This document shows positions 56,499 through 64,000 of a stretch of 64,000 bases of DNA, in pieces. Under the pieces are notes generated by a model that had not been told where the DNA came from, searched no databases, and saw nothing but the letters and a program-made list of their open reading frames with translations. Every line of letters starts with the position of its first letter. Position 1 is the stretch's first letter. The stretch lies in contig NZ_VEXQ01000004.1 in the NCBI RefSeq assembly GCF_006376615.1, forward strand, positions 62,001-126,000, in the 5' to 3' direction. The position numbers and the translations under genes were made by a program. The DNA comes from Buttiauxella sp. B2. GTDB taxonomy: Bacteria; Pseudomonadota; Gammaproteobacteria; Enterobacterales; Enterobacteriaceae.

Positions 56499-56548
56499 TG
56501 CGCTGCAATGGTGCATTTTCAACCGCTGTTCTGCACCTTGCTGGAACA
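56499..56548 (+). promoter_or_regulatory. two NtrC-type enhancer sites
   Basis: TGCGCTGCAATGGTGCA (56499-56515) and TGCACCTTGCTGGAACA (56532-56548) fit the 17-bp NtrC pattern TGCACC-N4-TGGTGCA. Their centres are 33 bp apart (three helical turns) and about 146 and 113 bp upstream of the predicted start at 56653. That is the geometry of the glnA enhancer. Confidence 0.7.
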
Positions 56549-56625
56549 TTGCCCATCATCTGTGCATAACCCTCTTGTGAGGTTAATTGGTTGTAATAAA
56601 TAGATAAAGTATGAAATTTTCAGAC

Positions 56626-56642
56626 CTGGCATTCATTTTGCT
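56626..56642 (+). promoter_or_regulatory. sigma-54 (RpoN) promoter of the guanidine operon
   Basis: CTGGCATTCATTTTGCT has the invariant GG (56628-56629) and GC (56640-56641) separated by exactly 10 bases, with the TTGC of the -12 element complete. Predicted transcription start is near 56653. Together with the upstream NtrC-like sites this indicates nitrogen control. Confidence 0.78.
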
Positions 56643-56699
56643 GATATCTGGATGCAGGGGTGATGCGGGCAACCGGTGTCGCCAGACAATTTGGTAATG

Positions 56700-56790
56700 G
56701 ATCACTAGGGTTCCGGTCGAAAGACGCTGGTCCGAGAGTGATCGACCGCCCTCTGGCGGTTACACGGCGGGATAAAAGCCCGGGAGGATA
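56700..56790 (+). promoter_or_regulatory. guanidine-I (ykkC) riboswitch
   Basis: Hallmark conserved blocks are in order: CTAGGGTTCCG (56705 on), CTGGTCCGAGAG (56727 on), ACACGGCGGGATAAAAGCCC (56762 on) and CGGGAGGAT (56781 on), with an intervening GACCGCC/GGCGGTT hairpin. This is the ykkC consensus of class I guanidine riboswitches. It precedes a guanidine carboxylase operon, the most common context. Binding of guanidinium normally turns expression on. Confidence 0.95.
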
Positions 56791-56826
56791 AGCGACCATT
56801 GAGTGCCGCCCCCTCCTGCATCTTTT
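56781..56826 (+). terminator. candidate expression-platform terminator of the riboswitch
   Basis: CGGGAGG (56781-56787), the 3' strand of the aptamer, can pair with CCTCCTG (56812-56818; one G-U). A T run follows at 56822-56826. Ligand-bound aptamer would hold CGGGAGG and prevent this terminator, giving an ON switch. The stem is short, so confidence is moderate. Confidence 0.5.
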
Positions 56827-56850
56827 TCCGCAACTGTCAGAGGAATCGCC

Positions 56851-57906
56851 ATGCTTAAAGCTTGCCACCGTGGAATCTTGTTTGCCGCACTCGCGCTATT
56901 TAGCGTTAGCGCCTTTGCAGCAAAACCCACCTTTAAACTCTGCTGGTCTATTTATGCAGGCTGGATGCCCTGGGATTACGCCCAGCAAAGCGGCATCGTC
57001 AAAAAATGGGCAGACAAATACGGGATCGACATTCAGTTTGTGCAGGTGAACGATTATATCGAATCGGTGAACCAATATACCGCCGGAGGGTTTGACGGTT
57101 GCACCATGACGAACATGGACGCGCTGACCATCCCCGCAGCCGGTGGCGTTGACAGTACCGCATTGATTATTGGCGATTACTCCAACGGTAACGACGGCAT
57201 TCTCTCGAAATCCGCAAAATCCATTGCCGAGCTTAAAGGGCAGCCAGTTAACCTGGTTGAGCTTTCGGTTTCTCATTATTTACTCGCCCGCGCCCTGGAA
57301 AAATCAGGCCTGAGTGAACGCGATGTGAAAGTGGTCAACACGGCTGATGCGGATCTTGTCGCGGCGTTTACCACGCCAGAAGTGAAGTCCATCGTCACCT
57401 GGAACCCACTGTTGGCCGAAGCGCAAAAACAGCCGAACGCAAAATTACTTTTCTCGTCCGCACAAATCCCTGGGGAAATCCTTGACCTGTTGGTGGTAAA
57501 TACCGAAACCCTCAAAGCGCACCCAGAATTAGGGAAGGCGCTGACCGGCGCATGGTTTGAAACGCTGAAGGTTATGCAGGGAGAGTCCACGACTGCCAAA
57601 GCCGCTCGTACCCAAATGGGCCAGGCTGCGGGTACAGATTTAGCTGGATTCGACGCCCAACTCGCCGCGACCCACCTTTTCAGCGATCCAAAACTGGCGC
57701 TGGATTTCACCGACAGCCCACAGCTGAAAGCCACCATGCAGATGGTTGCAGAGTTCTCCTTTAAGCACGGTTTATTGGGTGAAGCGGCTCAATCAGCCGA
57801 CGTGGTAGGCGTGGTGACACCTGCGGGTAACTGGGGTGACACCAACAACACCAAACTGCGCTTTAGCGACGAATTTATTCTCCTCGCCGTAAAGCAACAG
57901 TTGTAA
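56851..57906 (+). CDS. guanidine-operon periplasmic binding protein (taurine/nitrate type)
   Basis: A 351-residue SsuA/TauA/NrtA-like solute-binding protein. A signal peptide ends after SAFA (about residue 23). The mature part starts AKPTFKLCWSIYAGWMPWDY and continues with GGFDGCTMTNMDALTIPAAG and IVTWNPLLAEAQKQPNAKLL. The start at 56851 follows AGAGGAATC. It is the first gene after the guanidine-I riboswitch and precedes a matching permease and ATPase. By association it imports guanidine or a guanidine-yielding compound; specificity is an inference. Confidence 0.88.
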   Translation: MLKACHRGILFAALALFSVSAFAAKPTFKLCWSIYAGWMPWDYAQQSGIVKKWADKYGIDIQFVQVNDYIESVNQYTAGGFDGCTMTNMDALTIPAAGGVDSTALIIGDYSNGNDGILSKSAKSIAELKGQPVNLVELSVSHYLLARALEKSGLSERDVKVVNTADADLVAAFTTPEVKSIVTWNPLLAEAQKQPNAKLLFSSAQIPGEILDLLVVNTETLKAHPELGKALTGAWFETLKVMQGESTTAKAARTQMGQAAGTDLAGFDAQLAATHLFSDPKLALDFTDSPQLKATMQMVAEFSFKHGLLGEAAQSADVVGVVTPAGNWGDTNNTKLRFSDEFILLAVKQQL

Positions 57907-57921
57907 AACCGGAGGTGCCCA

Positions 57922-58734
57922 ATGCGCAAAATCATTAACTATCAACCCCATCCAATGTCTCGTGTGCTGATGGGCGCCTTACCGTTAGTTGTGGTGGTCT
58001 TCTTTTATCTGGTGGCGTCTGATGCACGTCTTGCAGCAAACAGTTACGACAAACTGCTTCCGGGGTTCGACGCGATGTGGTCGGCCATCGACCGCATGGC
58101 ATTCACGCCAAGTCCGCGTACCGGGGAATATCTGTTCTGGGTCGACAGTGCGGCGAGCTTGCTTCGCTTGCTGGTTGGTGTGGGGTTCAGTGCGCTGCTG
58201 GCTCTGATTTTTGGCCTGTTTTGTGGTGCTCTGCCGGTGGTTCGGTCGGTGCTTTCACCGTTGATTACGTTGATCGCTCTGATCCCACCGCTGGCGATTC
58301 TGCCCATCCTGTTTATCACCTTTGGATTGGGCGAACTCTCGAAAGTGGTGCTGATTATTATCGGTATTACGCCGTTTATCGTGCGCGATTTACAGCTGCA
58401 GGTTCAGACCATTCCCCATGAACAAATGGTGAAAGCCCAGACGCTTGGCGGCCATAGCGCGCAAATCCTTTGGCGCGTGGTTCTGCCGCAATTGTTACCC
58501 CGCCTGATTGATGCCGTGCGCCTGTCTCTGTGCTCTGCATGGCTATTCCTGATTGCTGCCGAAGCCATTGCCGCCACCGAAGGGCTCGGCTACCGCATCT
58601 TTCTGATGCGCCGCTATATGGCGATGGACGTGATTTTGCCGTACGTGGCATGGATTACGTTACTGGCTTTCACCCTCGACCTGCTGCTGCGCGTGATCAA
58701 CCGTCGCTGCTTCCCGTGGTACTACGCAAAATAA
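57922..58734 (+). CDS. guanidine-operon ABC transporter permease
   Basis: A 270-residue inner-membrane permease of the SsuC/TauC family with about six hydrophobic helices (VLMGALPLVVVVFFYLVASD at the N terminus). The EAA loop is PHEQMVKAQTLGGHSAQILW near residue 170. It ends in a Tyr-rich CFPWYYAK. It lies between the binding protein and the ATPase with short gaps, so it is part of one transport cassette. Confidence 0.88.
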   Translation: MRKIINYQPHPMSRVLMGALPLVVVVFFYLVASDARLAANSYDKLLPGFDAMWSAIDRMAFTPSPRTGEYLFWVDSAASLLRLLVGVGFSALLALIFGLFCGALPVVRSVLSPLITLIALIPPLAILPILFITFGLGELSKVVLIIIGITPFIVRDLQLQVQTIPHEQMVKAQTLGGHSAQILWRVVLPQLLPRLIDAVRLSLCSAWLFLIAAEAIAATEGLGYRIFLMRRYMAMDVILPYVAWITLLAFTLDLLLRVINRRCFPWYYAK

Positions 58735-58743
58735 GGAGGCGCT

Positions 58744-59619
58744 ATGGCGTTGCTCGAACTTAAAAATATCGAAAAGCACTATGGTGACCAGGTGGTACTG
58801 GAAAGGCTGAACGTGAGCGTCGAAGAAGGTGAGTTTGTTTCGATTGTAGGTGCTTCGGGGTGCGGGAAAACTACTTTTCTGAAAATGCTGCTCGGTACTG
58901 AAACGGCCACCAAAGGTGAGTTTTTACTGGATGGCGAGCCTATCTCACAAGAGCCGGATGCCCAGCGTGGCGTGGTTTTTCAGCGCTATTCGGTATTTCC
59001 GCATCTGACGGTGATTGGCAATGTGATGCTGGCTGAGGAATTTAGCACCGCGCGGTGGCTGGGGCGCGTGTGGGGCCAGAAGCGGGCTGCGATTCGTGAA
59101 CGCGCCCGCGCAATGCTTGATCAAGTCGGTTTATTGCCTGCGCAAAACAAATATCCACATCAGCTTTCCGGTGGCATGCAGCAGCGTCTGGCATTGGCTC
59201 AGGCTCTGATGAAACAGCCGCGTATTTTGCTGCTTGATGAGCCGTTTGGCGCGCTAGACCCGGGTATCCGCAACGAAATGCACTTGCTGATAAGCGATTT
59301 GTGGGCACGCCATCGCCTGACCATTTTCATGATTACACACGATCTGAAAGAAGGTTTTTCACTCGGCTCAAGGTTGTGGGTTTTCGACAAAGTACGTCAT
59401 GACCCGCAAGCGCCGGATCGCTGGGGTGCGAGTATTACTTACGACATTCCGCTTGACCGTAAACCCGCGGGGAAAACAGTGCTCACTCCGGCTCTTTCTG
59501 CGGATGACATTCACTCTGTAAATGACCCCCTCCCAGCCTCCTCCTTGCCAGGGGGAAGAGCTAAAGGCACCCCTCTGCTCCCTCACTTGCCAGGGGGAGA
59601 AGCCGGGTGGGGTCAGTGA
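58744..59619 (+). CDS. guanidine-operon ABC transporter ATP-binding protein
   Basis: A 291-residue SsuB/TauB-type ATPase. Walker A is GASGCGKTT near residue 40, the signature LSGGMQQR near 140 and Walker B ILLLDEPFGALD near 160. The last 30-odd residues (from about 260, containing PASSLPGGRAKGTPLLPHLP) are encoded by a C-rich inverted repeat at 59524-59614, and the stop codon lies just beyond it. Family members usually end about 30 residues earlier, so the repeat appears to have replaced the original terminus. Otherwise the protein looks intact. Confidence 0.87.
   Translation: MALLELKNIEKHYGDQVVLERLNVSVEEGEFVSIVGASGCGKTTFLKMLLGTETATKGEFLLDGEPISQEPDAQRGVVFQRYSVFPHLTVIGNVMLAEEFSTARWLGRVWGQKRAAIRERARAMLDQVGLLPAQNKYPHQLSGGMQQRLALAQALMKQPRILLLDEPFGALDPGIRNEMHLLISDLWARHRLTIFMITHDLKEGFSLGSRLWVFDKVRHDPQAPDRWGASITYDIPLDRKPAGKTVLTPALSADDIHSVNDPLPASSLPGGRAKGTPLLPHLPGGEAGWGQ
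59524..59614. repeat. C-rich inverted repeat overlapping an ATPase gene end
   Basis: Outer arms GACCCC and GGGGTC enclose two direct copies of CTTGCCAGGGGGA. The element resembles the CTCTCCC hairpin family elsewhere in the window but is larger and is translated in the ATPase frame. Confidence 0.7.
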
Positions 59620-59680
59620 AGTCTGTATAAAAGACAGCCAGAGTGAGGGCATAACATCCAATACCCACCAAGGAGCCAAC

Positions 59681-60394
59681 ATGACTTATCAAACCGAACT
59701 TCCCGCTGGCAGCCACTGGTCGCTCGTCATGCGCAAGGGCACCGCTTTAACGCTCACCGACATCCAGGGTGGCGTCAATGCCGCTGCCCTGTTCTACAAC
59801 CCAGAAAATCTGCTGGAACGTTATAACGCTCCGGACACCCTGAAATGCCAGCACACTTTTCGGCTCACTGCCGGGCATTGTCTGTATTCAGATATGGGCC
59901 GTATTTTCTGCGGCATTGAACAAGACAGCTTTGGCTGGCACGAAACGGTGTGTGGCAGCAGCAATGCTTTGCAGATAACCGAACAATTTGGCGCACTGGA
60001 CTACCAGCAAGCCCGCAATGAACGGCACCAGAATGGCTATGACAGCTTCCTGATCGAACTGGCAAAATACGGCCTTGGGAAGCGCGATATGGCAGCGAAC
60101 ATCAACTTCTTTTCCAAAGTGACCGCCAGTGATGAAGGCCATTTACAGCTCGAACAACAAGGCTGTGCGGGTGCATCTGTCACGCTGCGTTTTGCCATGG
60201 ACACCTTAGTGGTGCTCCATACGTGCCCGCACCCACTTAACCCTGCCGGGGAATATCCGCGCCAGCCGCTCGGTATCACGCTTGATGCTCAGCGCCAGCC
60301 GCTGCCAGAAATCTGCCTGCAACGTGAAGAAAACCGCCGCGGGCTGCATAACAACGAACTTTATATTCTGACTGAAGGAGCCTGCGGATGCTGA
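59681..60394 (+). CDS. DUF1989 protein, carboxyguanidine deiminase-family subunit
   Basis: A 237-residue DUF1989 (urea-carboxylase-associated family) protein. It contains [20 protein letters not shown] near residue 30, [20 protein letters not shown] near 75 and [17 protein letters not shown] near 185, with conserved His/Cys that fit a metal site. In bacteria with guanidine carboxylase two such proteins form the CgdAB deiminase that converts carboxyguanidine to allophanate and ammonia. The start at 59681 follows AAGGAGCCAAC. It overlaps its partner gene by 7 bases. I do not assign A or B. Confidence 0.82.
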   Translation: MTYQTELPAGSHWSLVMRKGTALTLTDIQGGVNAAALFYNPENLLERYNAPDTLKCQHTFRLTAGHCLYSDMGRIFCGIEQDSFGWHETVCGSSNALQITEQFGALDYQQARNERHQNGYDSFLIELAKYGLGKRDMAANINFFSKVTASDEGHLQLEQQGCAGASVTLRFAMDTLVVLHTCPHPLNPAGEYPRQPLGITLDAQRQPLPEICLQREENRRGLHNNELYILTEGACGC

Positions 60395-61023
60395 CTGAAA
60401 GCCCACGCCACACAGAAAATGCGCAGCTGCGAGCAACGGTAAATGCCGGAGATTATTGGCTGTATCGCCTTGAAGAAGGCCAGACTTTGCGGATAACCGA
60501 TCTGGAAGGTAATCAGGCGGCGGATACGTTGTTTTACAACGCCGACGACACCGCAGAACGCTACAGCGTGACAGACACCTTGCGCGGTCAATGTAACGTA
60601 TTCCTCAGCAGTGGCAGTGTGCTGCGCTCTAACGAAGACCGCCCGATGCTGGAGATTGTTGCCGATACCTGCGGTCGCCACGACACCCTCGGCGGTGCCT
60701 GTGCCACCGAAAGCAACACCGTGCGTTACTCACTGGAAAAACGTCATATGCACGCCTGCCGTGACAGTTGGCTGCTTGCCGTCGCGCAGCACCCGGAATA
60801 TGGCCTGACGCGTCGCGATATCACGCACAACATCAATTTCTTTATGAATGTTCCAGTGACCAAAGAAGGTGGGCTCCAGTTTGCCGATGGTATTTCAGCA
60901 CCAGGGAAATACGTCGAACTGGTCGCGAAAATGAACGTTCTGGTGATGATTTCCAACTGCCCGCAGCTTAATAACCCTTGCAACGGTTACAACCCAACGC
61001 CGATCGAAATCGCCGTCTGGTAA
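60388..61023 (+). CDS. DUF1989 protein, second carboxyguanidine deiminase-family subunit
   Basis: A 211-residue paralogue of the preceding protein. Landmarks are [20 protein letters not shown] near residue 35, [20 protein letters not shown] near 95, [20 protein letters not shown] near 145 and [20 protein letters not shown] at the C terminus. The overlapping ATGCTGA junction with the first DUF1989 gene implies coupled, probably equimolar, synthesis. A heteromeric CgdAB-type enzyme is the best inference. Confidence 0.82.
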   Translation: MLTESPRHTENAQLRATVNAGDYWLYRLEEGQTLRITDLEGNQAADTLFYNADDTAERYSVTDTLRGQCNVFLSSGSVLRSNEDRPMLEIVADTCGRHDTLGGACATESNTVRYSLEKRHMHACRDSWLLAVAQHPEYGLTRRDITHNINFFMNVPVTKEGGLQFADGISAPGKYVELVAKMNVLVMISNCPQLNNPCNGYNPTPIEIAVW

Positions 61024-61102
61024 TTCTTTAAGCGCAGCGGGACGGCCCGCAATCAAGCGCCCGAATGCCATGCAGGACGACCTGCCAGCCAGAGAACCGA
61101 TT

Positions 61103-64000
61103 ATGTTTAAACGAGTCTTGATTGCCAACCGTGGCGCTATTGCAGTGCGCATCATCCGTACATTGCAGCAAATGGGCATCACCGCGATTGCGGTTTATGC
61201 CGAAGCCGACAAACATTCACAGCATGTCCGTCTGGCCGATTGTGCGTTTTCCCTTGGCGATGGGAACGTGCGTGAAACCTATTTGAATCAGGAAAAATTA
61301 TTCGCGATTATCAAGGAGAGTGACGCCGAAGCGGTTCATCCGGGTTACGGTTTCTTGAGTGAAAATGCCAGTTTTGTCGAACGCTGCGACGCAGAAAATG
61401 TTGTATTCCTTGGCCCCACCGTTGAGCAGATGGCGGCATTCGGCCTTAAACATCGCGCTCGCGAACTGGCAGAGCTTAACCAGGTGCCCTTGCTTTCAGG
61501 TAGCGGTCTGCTGACCTCACTGGATGTTGCGTTAAGCGAGGCAGAACGCATCGGTTATCCGGTAATGCTAAAAAGCACGGCTGGTGGCGGTGGCATTGGG
61601 ATGCAATGTTGCGATTGCGCCACCACATTGAAAGACGCCTTTACGCGCGTAAAACGCCTTGCAGGTAATAACTTCTCCGACGATGGCGTCTTTTTAGAGA
61701 AATTTATCGCTCGTGCCCGCCATATCGAAGTGCAGGTATTTGGTGATGGCGCGGGGAACGTTATCGCGCTGGGCGAACGAGATTGCTCGGCGCAACGCCG
61801 GAACCAGAAAGTTATCGAAGAAACCCCCGCACCGCGCCTGTCGGATGCCACTCGCAACGCCTTACACCGTACGGCTGTAGAGCTTTGCAAAGCGGTGAAT
61901 TATCGCAGCGCCGGAACGGTTGAATATGTTTATGACGATGTTAGCGAGCAGTTTTGGTTCCTGGAAGTGAACACAAGATTGCAGGTAGAGCACGGCGTTA
62001 CCGAAATGGTTTACGGCGTAGATATTGTGAGCTGGATGGTTGCGCTGGGTGCAAAAGCGCTGCCAGAACTGGAAACATTGCGCACCACGTCGCACGGTCA
62101 TGCCATTCAGGTGCGCGTCTATGCCGAAGATCCGGCGAAAAACTTCCAGCCAGTCGCCGGGCTGTTGAGCGAAGTGATATTCCCGCAGGCGGTGGACGGC
62201 GCAACACTGCGTATTGACCACTGGCTGGCAACAGGCTGCGAAGTCTCGCCGTTTTACGACCCGATGCTGGCAAAAGTGATTGTTCATGCTGATTGTCGCG
62301 AACAGGCGTTGGTTTCCCTTGCACAAGCTTTGCAGCAAACGTCGCTATATGGCATCGAAACCAACCTCAAGTGGCTGCAATATTTGCTAACTTTGCCTGA
62401 GGTACAAGAAGGCCGAGTTATCACGGCAACGCTTGGCAGCGTGAACTGGCAACCGACTACGCTTGATGTGCTGACGGGTGGCACGATGACCACCATTCAG
62501 GATGTTCCAGGTCGCAGCGGCTACTGGCACGTTGGTGTGCCGCCTTCCGGCCCATTCGATAGCCGAGCCTTTACTGTGGGCAACCAGCTTTTAGGCAACG
62601 ATGCGCAGGCCGCAGGGCTGGAAATTACCTTACGTGGCCCGACGCTACGCTTTAATCAACCGTGTGCTTTTGTGCTAACCGGTGCAGAAATTGCTGCGAA
62701 AATGGATGACGAAACAGTAGCCACGGGTGTGGTGATAAACGCGAATGCCGGTCAAACCCTGACGCTGGGCGATATTACCGGTGCGGGTTGCCGTAGTTAT
62801 TTGCTGCTGGCGGGAGGACTAAACTGCCCGCAATATCTCGGCAGTCGCAGCACCTTTACGCTGGGTAAATTTGGTGGCCACGCGGGGCGATCATTGCGTG
62901 CCGGAGATGTGCTGCATCTTGCTGCGCCAGAACATCGACCTACGGCTGCATTAACGGGGCAGGGTTACTCGCAACTTTATCCGCAACTCAGCAATAACTG
63001 GCAAATCCACGTGGTCTACGGGCCGCACGGCGCACCGGAGTTCTTCACCGAACAAGATATTCAGGCCTTTTTTGCCGCCCGCTGGCAGGTGCATTATAAC
63101 TCGAGCCGCACCGGTATTCGTTTGATTGGCCCAAAACCAATCTGGGCACGCAACGACGGCGGCGAAGCAGGTATGCATCCTTCCAATATTCACGACAACG
63201 CCTACGCTTTTGGCACCGTAGATTTTACCGGTGATATGCCGGTGATTCTGGGGCCGGATGGCCCATCACTTGGTGGTTTTGTTTGCCCGGCAACAGTGAT
63301 TAGCGACGATTTGTGGAAGCTAGGACAGCTTAAAGCGGGTGATACGATTGAGTTTGTGGCGGTGAGTCTGGAGTGTGAGAGCGACCCACGCCAAATAATC
63401 TCCCCAATCATGCACCACGACCCGGCCAACAACGGCATGCCGTCTGTGACCATTCGCGCGGCGGGCGATCGCTTTTTGCTGGTGGAGTACGGTGAACAAA
63501 TGCTGGATATTGCTCTGCGTTTCCGCGTCCATGCGCTAATGCAGCAACTGGAAGCCTATCCGCAGGCAGGGCGTCTTGAACTGACGCCCGGTATTCGTTC
63601 GCTACAAATTCATTTTGATAACCATCTTTGCCCTCGCCAGCAACTGCTGGAAACGATAGTCGCCGCAGATCAAGCACTTGGCGATTTACGGCACACAAAA
63701 GTCCCGTCGCGCACTGTCTGGCTCCCGCTGAGCTGGGACGATGCTGCTTGCCGTGAAGCGATCACGCGTTATACCCAATCAGTTCGTCCTGGTGCGCCGT
63801 GGTGCCCAAGTAATATCGAATTTATTCGCCGTATTAATGGCCTTGATTCGGTTGAACAGGTTAAGAAGATTGTTTTTGATGCCAGTTACTTAGTGATGGG
63901 GCTGGGGGATGTCTACCTTGGCGCGCCTGTTGCCACACCGCTTGATCCTCGTCATCGTTTAGTCACCACTAAATACAACCCCGCGCGCACCTGGACTGCG
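61103..64000 (+). CDS. biotin-dependent guanidine/urea carboxylase (partial, runs off window)
   Basis: The first 966 codons of an enzyme whose family is about 1200 residues; the frame is open to the window edge. The biotin carboxylase domain is residues 1 to about 445 (start MFKRVLIANRGAIAVRIIRT; ATP-grasp glycine loop KSTAGGGGIGMQ near 156; NTRLQVEHGVTE near 288). The KipA/KipI-type carboxyltransferase region begins near residue 460 (TMTTIQDVPGRSGYWHVGVP) and includes RNDGGEAGMHPSNIHDNAYA near 675. The biotinyl-Lys domain is beyond the window. The ykkC riboswitch and DUF1989 partners favour guanidine over urea. The substrate-defining Asn/Asp position was not mapped. Confidence 0.9.
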   Translation, partial: MFKRVLIANRGAIAVRIIRTLQQMGITAIAVYAEADKHSQHVRLADCAFSLGDGNVRETYLNQEKLFAIIKESDAEAVHPGYGFLSENASFVERCDAENVVFLGPTVEQMAAFGLKHRARELAELNQVPLLSGSGLLTSLDVALSEAERIGYPVMLKSTAGGGGIGMQCCDCATTLKDAFTRVKRLAGNNFSDDGVFLEKFIARARHIEVQVFGDGAGNVIALGERDCSAQRRNQKVIEETPAPRLSDATRNALHRTAVELCKAVNYRSAGTVEYVYDDVSEQFWFLEVNTRLQVEHGVTEMVYGVDIVSWMVALGAKALPELETLRTTSHGHAIQVRVYAEDPAKNFQPVAGLLSEVIFPQAVDGATLRIDHWLATGCEVSPFYDPMLAKVIVHADCREQALVSLAQALQQTSLYGIETNLKWLQYLLTLPEVQEGRVITATLGSVNWQPTTLDVLTGGTMTTIQDVPGRSGYWHVGVPPSGPFDSRAFTVGNQLLGNDAQAAGLEITLRGPTLRFNQPCAFVLTGAEIAAKMDDETVATGVVINANAGQTLTLGDITGAGCRSYLLLAGGLNCPQYLGSRSTFTLGKFGGHAGRSLRAGDVLHLAAPEHRPTAALTGQGYSQLYPQLSNNWQIHVVYGPHGAPEFFTEQDIQAFFAARWQVHYNSSRTGIRLIGPKPIWARNDGGEAGMHPSNIHDNAYAFGTVDFTGDMPVILGPDGPSLGGFVCPATVISDDLWKLGQLKAGDTIEFVAVSLECESDPRQIISPIMHHDPANNGMPSVTIRAAGDRFLLVEYGEQMLDIALRFRVHALMQQLEAYPQAGRLELTPGIRSLQIHFDNHLCPRQQLLETIVAADQALGDLRHTKVPSRTVWLPLSWDDAACREAITRYTQSVRPGAPWCPSNIEFIRRINGLDSVEQVKKIVFDASYLVMGLGDVYLGAPVATPLDPRHRLVTTKYNPARTWTA

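Noticed and set aside
61345-63698. Several minus-strand frames inside the carboxylase
   Set aside because: The plus-strand frame is open from 61103 to the window end with carboxylase motifs throughout; the minus-strand frames are shadows.
1-64000. CRISPR arrays, insertion sequences, prophage genes or rRNA
   Set aside because: No regularly spaced direct repeats, transposase or phage-like proteins, or rRNA sequences were seen on reading the whole window and its frames.

Overview
The window is chromosomal DNA from a gamma-proteobacterium of the order Enterobacterales, most likely family Enterobacteriaceae. It is not E. coli itself. Many genes match E. coli K-12 proteins almost residue for residue over their full length (yidB, yidA, yidR, yidQ, ibpA, ibpB, yidE, dsdA/X/C, emrD, tisB, selC, yicI, fdhE-fdoIHG-fdhD, asr, rhaBAD, rhaSR, rhaT, sodA, yiiM, cspA, yiaF), but the order is a mosaic. 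Blocks that lie minutes apart in E. coli are adjacent here, with transport and catabolic cassettes between them. There is no integrase, transposase, phage gene or CRISPR array, so the region looks like stable core plus accessory metabolic islands. I cannot fix the genus from sequence alone.

Layout. 0-6.4 kb: yidB, yidA, a small membrane ORF, yidR, yidQ, the heat-shock pair ibpA/ibpB with sigma-32 and RNA-thermometer signals, and the transporter yidE. 6.4-12.7 kb: D-serine catabolism (dsdC divergent from dsdXA), then an amino-acid ABC transporter preceded by tandem ArgR boxes. 12.7-14.7 kb: emrD and an SOS type I toxin-antitoxin locus, tisB/istR, with a LexA box and a 20-nt antisense match. 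14.7-21.5 kb: a Vat-family acetyltransferase, small envelope proteins, selC (tRNA-Sec), an ERIC-like palindrome, alpha-xylosidase yicI and an esterase. 21.5-28.5 kb: formate dehydrogenase O (selenoprotein FdoG with in-frame TGA), fdhE, fdhD and acid-shock asr. 28.7-33.7 kb: a LacI-regulated SIS-isomerase/PTS operon with a 26-bp perfect palindromic operator, and sigma-28-type cheV. 33.7-48.3 kb: a rhamnose locus with rhaBAD fused into one long run with an ABC rhamnose transporter, lactaldehyde reductase and rhaM, plus rhaS, rhaR, the symporter rhaT and an isomerase-like protein. 48.6-55.1 kb: sodA, yiiM, then an FHS-type MFS transporter, an RpiR regulator and a GH4 glycosidase with its PTS EIICB. 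55.1-56.4 kb: cspA with its long cold-shock leader, and yiaF.

56.4-64 kb is the most striking part: a guanidine-utilisation operon. Upstream are two NtrC-like enhancer sites 33 bp apart, a sigma-54 -24/-12 promoter and a guanidine-I (ykkC) riboswitch. These are followed by a taurine/nitrate-type ABC transporter, two DUF1989 proteins (the carboxyguanidine deiminase family) and a biotin-dependent urea/guanidine carboxylase that runs off the window end. The arrangement reads as an AND-gate: nitrogen limitation starts transcription and guanidine lets it continue. Promoter and operator assignments were made by eye from consensus motifs and are inferences.
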